64,000 bases of DNA from contig NZ_JACHGP010000001.1 in NCBI RefSeq assembly GCF_014202335.1, forward strand, positions 357,804 through 421,803. The letters are read 5' to 3'. Positions 16,990-25,679 of the stretch are shown in pieces (position 1 is the stretch's first letter; each line of letters begins with the position of its first letter). A program made the position numbers and the translations under genes. This stretch comes from Mycobacterium sp. AZCC_0083. Its GTDB lineage: Bacteria > Actinomycetota > Actinomycetes > Mycobacteriales > Mycobacteriaceae. The notes below the pieces were generated by a model, which made no database searches, was not told where the DNA came from, and saw nothing but the letters and a program-made list of their open reading frames with translations.

Positions 16990-17495
16990 GTCAGGCTTGC
17001 CAGTGCGGCGTTCTCGACCTTGATCCGCGCCATCATGAGCGCCGCGTTCAGCGCGGTGAACGCCAACGCGGTGATCCAGGCGGAGTGCACCAGCGGCAAG
17101 GCGACGCCTTCCAGCGCGACGGCCACGTAGTTGGGGTGCGACAGATAGCGGTAGGGGCCACCGGTGACCCGCGCCGCGCCGGGAACGACGATCACCCTGG
17201 TGTTCCACTGCCAGCCCAAAGTGGTGATGCACCACCACCGCAAGCCTTGCGCAGCTACCGCGACGGCGAGCATCGACCAGCCGAGAATCGGGATGAAGGG
17301 ACGGTGCAGGACGAGGACTTCGGCCAGACAGGAGGCGAGCAGGGCGGTGTGCAGGACGACCATCACCGGGTAGTGGCCTGCCCCGAACTCGGAGCCGCCG
17401 CGGGCCTTGCTCGTCGCGAGGTTGCGTTGGGACACCACGAGTTCGGCAACGCGTTCGGCGGCGACCAACCCGATCAGGATCACATAGGCGATCAC
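16986..17495 (-). CDS. Isoprenylcysteine carboxyl methyltransferase (ICMT)-family membrane methyltransferase
   Basis: A 169-aa integral membrane protein with about five hydrophobic segments. The ICMT C-terminal motif is present: VTGGPYRYLSHPNYVAVALE, containing the RxxSHPNY core that binds S-adenosylmethionine. In type III PKS clusters this family O- or C-methylates alkylresorcinol or alkylpyrone products (SrsB, BpsB). It begins 4 nt after the PKS stop and overlaps the flavoprotein start by 4 nt, so tight co-expression is evident. Confidence 0.85.
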   Translation of the reverse strand: MIAYVILIGLVAAERVAELVVSQRNLATSKARGGSEFGAGHYPVMVVLHTALLASCLAEVLVLHRPFIPILGWSMLAVAVAAQGLRWWCITTLGWQWNTRVIVVPGAARVTGGPYRYLSHPNYVAVALEGVALPLVHSAWITALAFTALNAALMMARIKVENAALASLT

Positions 17496-17499
17496 GCGA

Positions 17500-18570
17500 T
17501 CAGTGCCAACGCAGAAGGACGAGTTCGGAGCAGAAGCCCGGCCCCATTGCCATCAACACGCCGGGGCTTCCACTGCGAGGGTGCTTGGCGATCGTGTCGC
17601 GCAATACGTGCAGCACTGACGCCGAGGAGAGGTTGCCCACCTCGCTGAGCGAACGCCAGGTCAGCTCGAGGGCGTCATCGGCCAGCCCGAGTGTCGCGGT
17701 GATCGCCTCGATGACCTTGGGTCCGCCTGGGTGACTCACCCAGGCGCCGACCTCATCGACGGTCAGGTCGTGGGCGGCAAGGAATTCGGTGACGTCATCG
17801 CCGAGGTAGCGTTCCACGACATCGGGCACTTCGCGGCCGAGGACGATCTGGAATCCGGAGGCACCGATGTCCCAACCCATCGTCCGCAGGGAGTCGGGAT
17901 AGAGGTGGCTGCGCGAAGCGAGCACGTCCGGCCCACTCGCGCCGATGGTATCCGCGCGCCGCGCGCCTGCCGCCACCACGGCGGCCGCTCCGTCGCCGAA
18001 GAGCGAACCGGCGACGAGGTTGGCCCCGGACGGATCCGCCGTTTGCAGGGTGAGGGAGCACAATTCGACCGCCACCAGGGCGGCAACGTCATCCGGCGCT
18101 CCCCGCAGATAGTCGTTCATCCGCGCCACTCCCGCGGCGCCTGCCACGCAGCCGAGGCCGAAGATCGGCACCCTACGTACGTCGGGGCGCAAGCCCACCC
18201 GCGCGGCGATGCGCGCATCCAGTGATGGCACCGCGACGCCGGTGACGGTCGTCGACATGATCAGATCGACGTCCTCTGGGTACAAACCTGCCTCGTCGAG
18301 CGCCCCCAGCAACGCGGCGCACCCAAGCTCGGTTGCCTTGTCGATGAATACGTCGTTGGCCTGTCCGAAGTCTGCCAACTTCGGATAGTCCTCCAGCGGG
18401 AGTACCAGGTGACGTGTGGCAACCTTCGAGCTGTTGTGCAGGTGCCGGATCAAGGCCTCGTGCGGCGCGTTCACGGGCAGGTCGATCAGTTGCTGGGTGA
18501 TCTCGGCTTGGGTGTAGCGATGAGGTGGCAGTGCACCATGTACACCGGCGATGACACTTGTCTTGTCCAT
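17500..18570 (-). CDS. Type III polyketide synthase
   Basis: A 356-aa chalcone/stilbene-synthase-family enzyme. The catalytic triad is visible: Cys in [11 protein letters not shown] (about 145), His in [10 protein letters not shown] (about 277) and Asn in [11 protein letters not shown] (about 310), with the C-terminal [11 protein letters not shown]. Mycobacterial relatives (Pks10, Pks11, Pks18) use long acyl-CoA starters to make alkylpyrones or alkylresorcinols. Grouping with a methyltransferase and a flavoprotein resembles the srs operon and, as I recall, the polyketide-quinone operon of M. marinum and M. smegmatis. It starts 4 nt after the MMPL transporter gene. Confidence 0.92.
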   Translation of the reverse strand: MDKTSVIAGVHGALPPHRYTQAEITQQLIDLPVNAPHEALIRHLHNSSKVATRHLVLPLEDYPKLADFGQANDVFIDKATELGCAALLGALDEAGLYPEDVDLIMSTTVTGVAVPSLDARIAARVGLRPDVRRVPIFGLGCVAGAAGVARMNDYLRGAPDDVAALVAVELCSLTLQTADPSGANLVAGSLFGDGAAAVVAAGARRADTIGASGPDVLASRSHLYPDSLRTMGWDIGASGFQIVLGREVPDVVERYLGDDVTEFLAAHDLTVDEVGAWVSHPGGPKVIEAITATLGLADDALELTWRSLSEVGNLSSASVLHVLRDTIAKHPRSGSPGVLMAMGPGFCSELVLLRWH

Positions 18571-18574
18571 CTAA

Positions 18575-20941
18575 TTAACACGATTCGGGGCGCCAGTTGG
18601 TTCGATCCGGCTCCGTAAGGACGAGACGGGCGTCGTCGAGTTCCGTTCTGGGTTCGTCGTCGATCCCGATGCGCTGGTGCAGCCGTACCAACGGTTTTGG
18701 CGCCCACCAGACCCACCTGCCCAGGACGTGCATGAACGCCGGAACCAGCACCATTCGCACCAGCGTGGCATCGACGACCACGGCTAGCGTCAAGCCGAGC
18801 CCGAACAATCGCATGACCTGTGCCTGGGCCGCGATCAACGCCGCGAATGAGATCGACATCACGAGAGCGGCGGCAGTGATCACCCGTCCCGTGTGGGCCA
18901 GCCCGAGTGCGACGCTCTCGTCGTTGTCGGCGCGGGCCTGCGCAGCGTCCGAGGCCTCCGACCGGGCGGATTCCGTCTTGACCCAGTACTCGCGGATCCG
19001 GGAGATCAGGAACACCTCGTAGTCCATCGACAGGCCGAAGGCAATGCAGAACAACAACACTGGCATGTTCGCCACCAGCGTTCCGGTGGACGTCGTTCCG
19101 AGCGCCCCCAGATGGCCGTCCTGAAAGACCCAGACGAGTGCGCCGAATGCTGCCGTCAGCGACAGCACGTTGAGCACCAGCGCCTTGAGCGGTAGCACCA
19201 CGGACCCAGTCAGCATGAACAACAGCACGAACGTGATCACTGCGATCAGGCCCAGCACGAGCGGCAGCCGCGACGTGATCGCATCGACACTGTCTCGGTT
19301 GGTCTGGGCGGTCCCTGCCAGTTCAACCGGTCTGTCGGCGGCCCCTGGCACTGCGTGCAGCCGGTCCAGCTGAGTCTCCGACGCGGCGGTGAACAGCGGC
19401 ACCGAGGTGGAGATCGTGAGGAACGCACTCCCCTGCGCCTCACCGGTCGGCGCCGAGGGGGGTCCCACCCGGGCACCGCCGACGAACGTGCCCGTCGGCG
19501 CCGACACCGACGACACATCGGGAACCTTCGCCAGGTCCGCCGCGTAGCGGTCCACGTCACGCGGTGCCAGACCGTTCGCGTCGGGGATCACGACGGTCAC
19601 CGCGGTGGCGGAGTCGTCGGCGAAGTCGTTCCTGAGTTGATCGCCAACCTGGTGCGCAGACGCCGACTTCGGCAGCACGCGGTCATCGGGAAATCCCCAC
19701 CTGACCCCAAGGAACGGTGCGCCAAGTAGGACCAGGAGCGCGACCACGGCAACTCCGATCGGGACGGACCGCCGCATGACGCTCTTGGTCCACCGGTACC
19801 AGAACTGTTGCTCGAGGGGCGCAGGCACGGGGTCGGGCCGATTCAGCAGGCGCCGCACCGGTCGGCGCACGTCCAGGGAATCCAGCCTGTCGCCAAGCAG
19901 CACGATCGCCGCCGGTGCGACCACCAACGCGGCGAGTGCGGCGAACCCGACCGTGGCGACGCCCGCGTAGGCGAAGGACTTCAGGAAGTGCATCGGGAAC
20001 ACGATCATCGCCGCCATCGACAGCGCGACCGTCGTCGCGGAGAACAGCACGGTGCGGCCTGCCGTCATGACGGTGCGCACCAGCGCGTCGTCCGGCTTGG
20101 CACCGCCACCGAGCTCATCGCGGTAGCGGCTGATGATCAGCAGCGTGTAGTCGATCGCGAGCGCAAGGCCCATCGCGGTCGCCAGATTGAGCGCGAAGAT
20201 CGACACGTCAGTGCCCAAGGCGACGAACCGCAGCACCGACATCGACCCGAGAATCGCCATCGCGCCGACCGCGACCGGCAGCGCTGCGGCAATGAGCCCG
20301 CCGAACACCCAGACCAACACCAGGAAGCTGAACGGGATGGCGATGGCCTCCATCAGCAGCAGATCGCGCTGCGACTGCGCGGTGATCTCCGCATTGACCA
20401 TGGCGGCCCCGCCAGACCGCACCGTTATCGCACCGGGCTCGATCGGTGCGTCGGGCACCAATTGATCGGACAGCGTATGCGCGTACTTCATGGCGTCGTT
20501 CTCGCCGCCGGTGATGTCGGCGACGATCAGGCCGGTCTTCCCGTCCCTGCTGACCAAGTTGGCCGTGGCGCCTGCGGGGGCGGTCCACGCCGAGGTCACG
20601 TTCTTGGCGTGCGGCGATTCGCTCAGCCGTCGAGCGATGTCGGTGCCGACGGCGAGGGCATCCGGGCTTGCCGCACCGTCTGGAGCGGCAACCGTGATGA
20701 TCATCTGCATGTCGCCTCGGCCGAACTTGTCGGCCAGCACTTGCGTCGCCATGGCCGATTCCGAGGTCGGGTCCTGGAACCCGCTGGCGGACAGGCTCTT
20801 GGCCACGGGGATGCCGAAGATGGCGGCCGCCACCATCACGAGCGCGGCGATCGCGATGATCCTTCGGGGCCCCGCGATCGCCAGCACCGCGATACGGAAC
20901 AGCACCTTGCCTACCTTCCAAGGGCGTTCGGAGTACAACAC
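18575..20941 (-). CDS. MMPL/RND family transporter
   Basis: A 788-aa RND-type membrane protein in two similar halves, each with one helix, a large extracytoplasmic loop and a block of helices. The first block has GLALAIDYTLLIISRYRDEL and the second FGLSMDYEVFLISRIREYW, the Asp-Tyr pairs typical of MmpL proton relays. The C-terminus is short, lacking the long cytoplasmic tail of MmpL3. The annotated start is GTG 20941; GTG 20902, preceded by GGAAGGTAGG, may be the true one. As first gene of the PKS run, it probably exports the lipidic polyketide. Confidence 0.85.
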   Translation of the reverse strand: MLYSERPWKVGKVLFRIAVLAIAGPRRIIAIAALVMVAAAIFGIPVAKSLSASGFQDPTSESAMATQVLADKFGRGDMQMIITVAAPDGAASPDALAVGTDIARRLSESPHAKNVTSAWTAPAGATANLVSRDGKTGLIVADITGGENDAMKYAHTLSDQLVPDAPIEPGAITVRSGGAAMVNAEITAQSQRDLLLMEAIAIPFSFLVLVWVFGGLIAAALPVAVGAMAILGSMSVLRFVALGTDVSIFALNLATAMGLALAIDYTLLIISRYRDELGGGAKPDDALVRTVMTAGRTVLFSATTVALSMAAMIVFPMHFLKSFAYAGVATVGFAALAALVVAPAAIVLLGDRLDSLDVRRPVRRLLNRPDPVPAPLEQQFWYRWTKSVMRRSVPIGVAVVALLVLLGAPFLGVRWGFPDDRVLPKSASAHQVGDQLRNDFADDSATAVTVVIPDANGLAPRDVDRYAADLAKVPDVSSVSAPTGTFVGGARVGPPSAPTGEAQGSAFLTISTSVPLFTAASETQLDRLHAVPGAADRPVELAGTAQTNRDSVDAITSRLPLVLGLIAVITFVLLFMLTGSVVLPLKALVLNVLSLTAAFGALVWVFQDGHLGALGTTSTGTLVANMPVLLFCIAFGLSMDYEVFLISRIREYWVKTESARSEASDAAQARADNDESVALGLAHTGRVITAAALVMSISFAALIAAQAQVMRLFGLGLTLAVVVDATLVRMVLVPAFMHVLGRWVWWAPKPLVRLHQRIGIDDEPRTELDDARLVLTEPDRTNWRPESC

Positions 20942-21020
20942 CCGTCCTCATCACGATTCCGGGCGCCGATTGGTTCAGCAGGCCACCCGCGTGCGTGGGG
21001 CCGGTCCTGCGCAGACTTGC

Positions 21021-22046
21021 CTACGCCTGCTTCTCGTCGATGACGGTGTGGATGAACCGCATCTTGTTCAGTACCGCGGGGGGCAGCAAGAACGGGTAGA
21101 TGTCTTCCTTGCCCATCGACCGGTTCACCATGTTCAGCCCCCATGCCAGAGGTAGCCACATCTCGATGATCGTGTCGAACCCGCTGGGGCCCAGTGTTCG
21201 TCGCTCCAAGGTGGCCCCCGACGGGGCGAACCCGAACGCCGCCGACGTGTCGAGGGTGTCGCGGATGTGCAGGTAGTGCGCGAACGTCTCGGCCCAGTCC
21301 TCCGCGGGATGCATGCTGGCGTAGGAGGACACGAAGTTCTTCGCCCATCCGGGCGGGGCGCCGTTGCGGTAGTGCCTGTCCAGCGCGGCCTGATAGTCGG
21401 TGTTCGGATCACCGAACAGGTCGGTGAAGCGCACGGCGTTGTCGGCCGACGGTCCGATCAGGCGATAGAAGTAGTAGTGCCCGATCTCGTGGCGGAAGTG
21501 GCCCAACAGTGTTCGATATGGCTCGGCCATCGCGATCCGCAACTGCTCGCGGTGCACGTCGTCGCCCTCGGCGAGGTCGAGGGTGATGACGCCGTTGTGG
21601 TGCCCGGTGAAGACCTTCTCGGTCTCGCTGGACAGCAGGTCGAACGCGAGCCCGTAGTTGACGTCCTCGTCGCGGCCGACGATCGGCAGCTTCAGCTCGT
21701 GCAGTTCGACGATCAGCCGCCGCTTGGCCTTCTCCGCGACCGCGAACGCCGCCAAGGCCTTGACGTCGCCGTCTGCAGGGCGGGTGCGGGTCAGTGCGCA
21801 CGACGCGCACAGCTGCCCCGCAGGATACTTCTCGACCAGCCAGTTGCATTCGGCCAGATGAAGATTCGCGCAGAGCCGGTACTCGCGCTCGTCGACCGCG
21901 CCTGCGTGCTCGCTCTCCTCCCCTGGGGCGATGACCAACAGCGCCATGTCGTTCAGCGAGAAACCGAGCGCGCTGCCGCACGACAGGCAGACGGAATTCT
22001 CGAATGCCAACCGCTGTCCGCAATTGGGACAGGTGAAGTCACGCAC
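21021..22046 (-). CDS. Zinc-ribbon putative zinc metallopeptidase
   Basis: A 341-aa protein. The N-terminus carries zinc ribbons (CPNCG, CLSCG, then LCASC near 78) and the middle a HEIGHYYFY motif (HExxH, about 188) with a downstream acidic segment ending in WAETFAHYLHIRDTLDT. This is the layout of the Peptidase_Mx/DUF family regularly found beside transglutaminase and alpha-E/ATP-grasp genes. It overlaps the upstream transglutaminase stop by 8 bp. GTG 22046 has a GGAG ribosome site. Cleavage of a peptide made or crosslinked by the neighbouring enzymes is the likely role, by context. Confidence 0.8.
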   Translation of the reverse strand: MRDFTCPNCGQRLAFENSVCLSCGSALGFSLNDMALLVIAPGEESEHAGAVDEREYRLCANLHLAECNWLVEKYPAGQLCASCALTRTRPADGDVKALAAFAVAEKAKRRLIVELHELKLPIVGRDEDVNYGLAFDLLSSETEKVFTGHHNGVITLDLAEGDDVHREQLRIAMAEPYRTLLGHFRHEIGHYYFYRLIGPSADNAVRFTDLFGDPNTDYQAALDRHYRNGAPPGWAKNFVSSYASMHPAEDWAETFAHYLHIRDTLDTSAAFGFAPSGATLERRTLGPSGFDTIIEMWLPLAWGLNMVNRSMGKEDIYPFLLPPAVLNKMRFIHTVIDEKQA

Positions 22047-22944
22047 GCAGGACTCCGCCCTCGAACGGCGCGACGTCCACGGACACGTCGATCACACTCT
22101 TCTCCGAGTCGGTGTAGATGATTCCCCGCAGCGGCGGCACGTCGGCGTAGTCGCGGCCGAAACCCACCACGATGTACCGCTCGTCGACCATCTGGTCGTT
22201 GGTGGGATCGAGGCCAAGCCACTGGTTTTGCGGCGTCCATACCGATGCCCAGGCGTGCGTCGCGTCGATGCCGACCATGCGTTCCTTTCCCGGTGGCGGG
22301 TCCGTTGCGAGATACCCGGAGACGTAACTGGCGGCGAGACCGTTGGCGCGCAGGCAGGCTATCGCCAGCCGCGCGAAATCCTGGCATACCCCCTCGCGGG
22401 CAGCCAGAACTTCGCCGACCTGAGTGGACACCGTCGTCGACCCCGAGCGGTAGGTGAAGTCCGAGTAGATCCGCGCGTTCAGGTTGCGCAGCACCTCGAT
22501 CAAGGGCCGTCCCGGTTCGAAACTCGGTGCGGCGTAAGCGCGTACCTCGTCGGTGATCTCGGCCGGCTGCAGATCCAGGGTGAACTCGACGGCCAGCGCC
22601 GCATCGGGTCCGACCGGACGCGAGATCTCCCACGGCGCCTTCGCCGAACCGCTGCCGTACAGCTCGGCGGGGGGCGGGTCCACGTCGACGATCGAGTGGC
22701 TGGTGACCGACAGGGTCCTGTGCCGCTCGGTGACGTGGAAGTACGAGCTGATGTTGCCGTACACGTCACGGCTCGTCGAGCTGTCCGCGGCCTCGGGGTC
22801 GAGCACCAACTCGTGCGACAGGCAGCGTTGCCGTGGCAAGTCCCTTGGAGTGAGGAAGCCCCGGCCGTACGAGCTGGTCACGTCGTCGGAGTACTTGTAC
22901 ACGGTCCGGTGCGTCACCTCGTAGCTCCGGCCACCGCCCGCCAT
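22039..22944 (-). CDS. Transglutaminase-like protein
   Basis: A 301-aa protein with an N-terminal beta domain (THRTVYKYSDDV) followed by a transglutaminase core. Cys lies in REGVCQDFARLAI, His in DATHAWASVW and Asp in WLGLDPTND, the papain-like triad. ATG 22944 is chosen because homology starts directly after it; an upstream in-frame start at 23025 would add a low-complexity stretch made of a dispersed intergenic repeat. Second gene after the ATP-grasp protein in the transglutaminase/alpha-E operon (Rv2569c-like). Confidence 0.85.
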   Translation of the reverse strand: MAGGGRSYEVTHRTVYKYSDDVTSSYGRGFLTPRDLPRQRCLSHELVLDPEAADSSTSRDVYGNISSYFHVTERHRTLSVTSHSIVDVDPPPAELYGSGSAKAPWEISRPVGPDAALAVEFTLDLQPAEITDEVRAYAAPSFEPGRPLIEVLRNLNARIYSDFTYRSGSTTVSTQVGEVLAAREGVCQDFARLAIACLRANGLAASYVSGYLATDPPPGKERMVGIDATHAWASVWTPQNQWLGLDPTNDQMVDERYIVVGFGRDYADVPPLRGIIYTDSEKSVIDVSVDVAPFEGGVLRA

Positions 22945-22974
22945 CGGTCCGTCAGAGCTCAAACCATTCCCCGG

Positions 22975-22986
22975 GTCGCTTCGCTC
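22975..22986. repeat. Short dispersed repeat (GTCGCTTCGCTC), copy 1
   Basis: GTCGCTTCGCTC is the core of a motif that recurs in this window near gene boundaries at 31509, 35746 and 42969 (reverse complement GAGCGAAGCGAC). Here it lies just upstream of the transglutaminase start and is followed by a C/G-rich hairpin (CCCCCGC-AA-GCGGGGG). Confidence 0.6.
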
Positions 22987-23021
22987 TCCCCCGCAAGCGG
23001 GGGGACCCCCAGCACCGGTAC

Positions 23022-25679
23022 TCACGGCATCACGCGCCGCTCATCGGGTCCCCACAGCGGCTGCATGCCGCCGGGCAGTGACAGATGGGTCGCGGTGATC
23101 AGGCCCGACAACTCGCGCAGATCGGCGTGCATGCCACCGAGGAGCTCGGCAAGTTCGGCCCGTTTGCCTTCTGGCGTCACGGCTTCCATGTCAGCAGGGT
23201 CCAGCCGGCGCAGCCGCGCGGCGACCTCGTCGATCAACCGTTCCGGCTTGGTCGACCCCGACGACGAGGGCAGCGCCTTGAGGTCGGTGCGCAACCGCTC
23301 GAACTGATAGGCCAGCGACCGCGGGTTCTCCCCGTCGAACAGCACCAGGTCCGCCACCGCGGCCACACTGACCTTGCCAAGCATGCGCCTGCGGTAGATC
23401 ACCGACGACTCGCAGGCCACCAGCGTCGACTCGGTAATCGTCTGCTCGGCACCGGGACTGCGCACGGTGGTGAGCGTGGCACTCAGTAGAGCCGTCAGCC
23501 AAATGCCCCGCTCGATGCGCTTGCCGATGTCCATCATGGTCCAGCCGACGTCCTGCACCATCGACTCGGCAGCGACCCCGGACAGGGCCAGCATGCCGGC
23601 GAGCGTCTGGCTGTGCGCGGTCGCCAGATAGGACTCGCCCTCGCTGGGCGATTCGGGCGGCCCACCCGGGTGCACGACTGCGCGCTCCACCGCGGCCAGC
23701 ACCATCCAGGTGTCGTTGGACATCTGGTCGCGCACCGCGCGCGCGCTCAGACCGAGGCGTTCGACCGACTGCGCCAGCCCGCCGGGGCGGTGCCGGTCGG
23801 CGGTGAGCGACCAGAGCGTCGTCGGTGCGGTGGCCACCATCTCGGCGTCGTCGCCGTCGGCTCCCGTATTGGTTCCGGTGATCGTGCCGAGCGCGGCCAG
23901 CAATACCGGCACGCATTCGCTGCCTGCGAGTTCCCTGCGGTACCGGAATTCGTGATAGCGCTCGCGGGTCACGGTGAGCATCCGCGCCATGCTCTCCGCC
24001 CGTTCGGCGTAGCGACCGAGCCAGAAGAGATCGGACAGCACGCGGGGTGAGCTGACCGCGCGCGTCGGACTCGGTGTCATCGCGGGCAGGTCCACGGACG
24101 GCGAAGGAATCCGCTCGGCCGTCACCCGGGCCGGCGTGCGCACCCAGATGTCCTTGGCCGCAACGGTGTTCAGCTTGTAAGCCGCGTTGCCGGGGGCCAG
24201 CAGATAACCGAGCCCACCGATCATCGGGGCAAACCCGCCCCGCTGCGCGACGGTGAACAGCCGCATGCCGACGCTGCCCGCCGACAACCCGCCAGGATTC
24301 AGGTCCGTTGGGGCCGACGAGAATTGCGGCAACTCCTGGCCCACCCACTGCCATGGCGTTGCGCCGATCCGCGCGGCGAGATCCTTGCGCTGCGACGTCG
24401 ATAGTGCGGGCCCGATGATCGTTTCACCGCCGGTCACCGGTTTGATCAGCAGCGTCGACAGGTGGGCCAGCAGATGCGACCGCTCCAGGTCGATGCCGCC
24501 CCAGTACGCAGGCGCGGTGTTCAGCAGCGGCTTCTCACCGAGCAGTAACTCGGCCAGTTCGGGCAGGAAGCGAAGCAGCCCTGGGCTTTCCAGGATGCCG
24601 CTGCCGAGGGTGTTGACCACGGTCACCGCCCCACGGCGCAAGACTTCGACCAGCCCGACGACGCCGAGCCGCGAGTCGGGGCGCAGGTCGAGTGGGTCGG
24701 CGTATTCGGCGTCGACGCGACGCAGCACCACGTCGACGCGCTTGAGCGTGCCGAGCGAGCGCATCCACAGCCTGCCGTCGCGGACCACCAGGTCGGCGTT
24801 CTCCACCAACGGGAAGCCCAACACGCTCGCCAGGTACGCCTGGTCGAATGCCGTCTCGGAGTGGATGCCCGGACTGAGCACCACCACGACGGGTTCCTCG
24901 GCGGACTCGGGTGCGGCGTCGATCAGCGCCAGCCGCAGCGCCTGCGCCCACGGCGAGGCTGGCCGCGGCCCGATCCGCTCATAGAGGTCGGGAATGGCGT
25001 GCGCCACCACGCGGCGGTCGGCCATCGCATAGCCGGCGCCGGACGGCGCCTGCGTCCAGTCGGCATTCACCAGGAACTCGCCCGTCGCTGCGCGGCTGAC
25101 GTCGCAGCCGTGCAGGAACAACTGATGGCGCCCTGGCACGTCGATGCCACGGGCGGCCCGCACGTAACCGGGATGGCCGAACACCAGTGCCGGGGGCAGC
25201 GTGCCGCTGGTGATCGAACGGCGTGGCCCGTAGAGGTCGGCGAGCACGGCGTCGAGCAATCGGGAGCGCTGCACCAGACCGGACTCGAGGACGTCCCAGT
25301 CCGACGCCGAAATCAGCAGCGGCAACGCGTCGAGATGCCACGGGCCCGGCACCCCCGTGCCGTCGCCGTTGGTGATGGCATCGCCGTGGGGGTCGACCTG
25401 CACGAACGTAATGCCGTCGTTGTCGACGAGTCCTCGGACGACCGAGCGCAGCCGGTTCAGGCCGCCGCGACCGCGCTCCCCCACGCATTCGGCGAGTTCC
25501 TGCCAGGCGGGCCGGACGTTGCCCGCCGCGTCGACGAGCTCGTCGTAGCCGGTGCCCGCCCCGTCGCGAACGTCGAAGAGGGTCTTCTGGGCGCGCGCGG
25601 CACGGTATCCGGCCAGCACGGCATCGCCGTCGATCACGGAAGGGGTCGGCTCGGGTGAGCCGCTCGCACGAAGCACCAT
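23022..25679 (-). CDS. Circularly permuted ATP-grasp / alpha-E fusion protein
   Basis: An 885-aa fusion. Residues about 1-500 are a circularly permuted type 2 ATP-grasp domain (FVQVDPHGDAITNGDG, VLSPGIHSETAFDQAYLAS, LWMRSLGTLKRVDVVLRRVD). Residues about 560-880 are an alpha-E helical domain (DLFWLGRYAERAESMARML). Both often occur as separate neighbouring genes; here they are one polypeptide, as in the M. tuberculosis Rv2567 type. ATP-grasp enzymes of this class are thought to form peptide or amide bonds. ATG 25679 shares a base with the upstream stop (TGATG), so coupling with the DUF2126 gene is tight. Confidence 0.88.
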   Translation of the reverse strand: MVLRASGSPEPTPSVIDGDAVLAGYRAARAQKTLFDVRDGAGTGYDELVDAAGNVRPAWQELAECVGERGRGGLNRLRSVVRGLVDNDGITFVQVDPHGDAITNGDGTGVPGPWHLDALPLLISASDWDVLESGLVQRSRLLDAVLADLYGPRRSITSGTLPPALVFGHPGYVRAARGIDVPGRHQLFLHGCDVSRAATGEFLVNADWTQAPSGAGYAMADRRVVAHAIPDLYERIGPRPASPWAQALRLALIDAAPESAEEPVVVVLSPGIHSETAFDQAYLASVLGFPLVENADLVVRDGRLWMRSLGTLKRVDVVLRRVDAEYADPLDLRPDSRLGVVGLVEVLRRGAVTVVNTLGSGILESPGLLRFLPELAELLLGEKPLLNTAPAYWGGIDLERSHLLAHLSTLLIKPVTGGETIIGPALSTSQRKDLAARIGATPWQWVGQELPQFSSAPTDLNPGGLSAGSVGMRLFTVAQRGGFAPMIGGLGYLLAPGNAAYKLNTVAAKDIWVRTPARVTAERIPSPSVDLPAMTPSPTRAVSSPRVLSDLFWLGRYAERAESMARMLTVTRERYHEFRYRRELAGSECVPVLLAALGTITGTNTGADGDDAEMVATAPTTLWSLTADRHRPGGLAQSVERLGLSARAVRDQMSNDTWMVLAAVERAVVHPGGPPESPSEGESYLATAHSQTLAGMLALSGVAAESMVQDVGWTMMDIGKRIERGIWLTALLSATLTTVRSPGAEQTITESTLVACESSVIYRRRMLGKVSVAAVADLVLFDGENPRSLAYQFERLRTDLKALPSSSGSTKPERLIDEVAARLRRLDPADMEAVTPEGKRAELAELLGGMHADLRELSGLITATHLSLPGGMQPLWGPDERRVMP

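Noticed and set aside
19808-21043. 411-codon plus-strand frame opposite the MMPL gene
   Set aside because: Low-complexity Arg/His-rich antisense translation of the transporter; typical GC-rich shadow.
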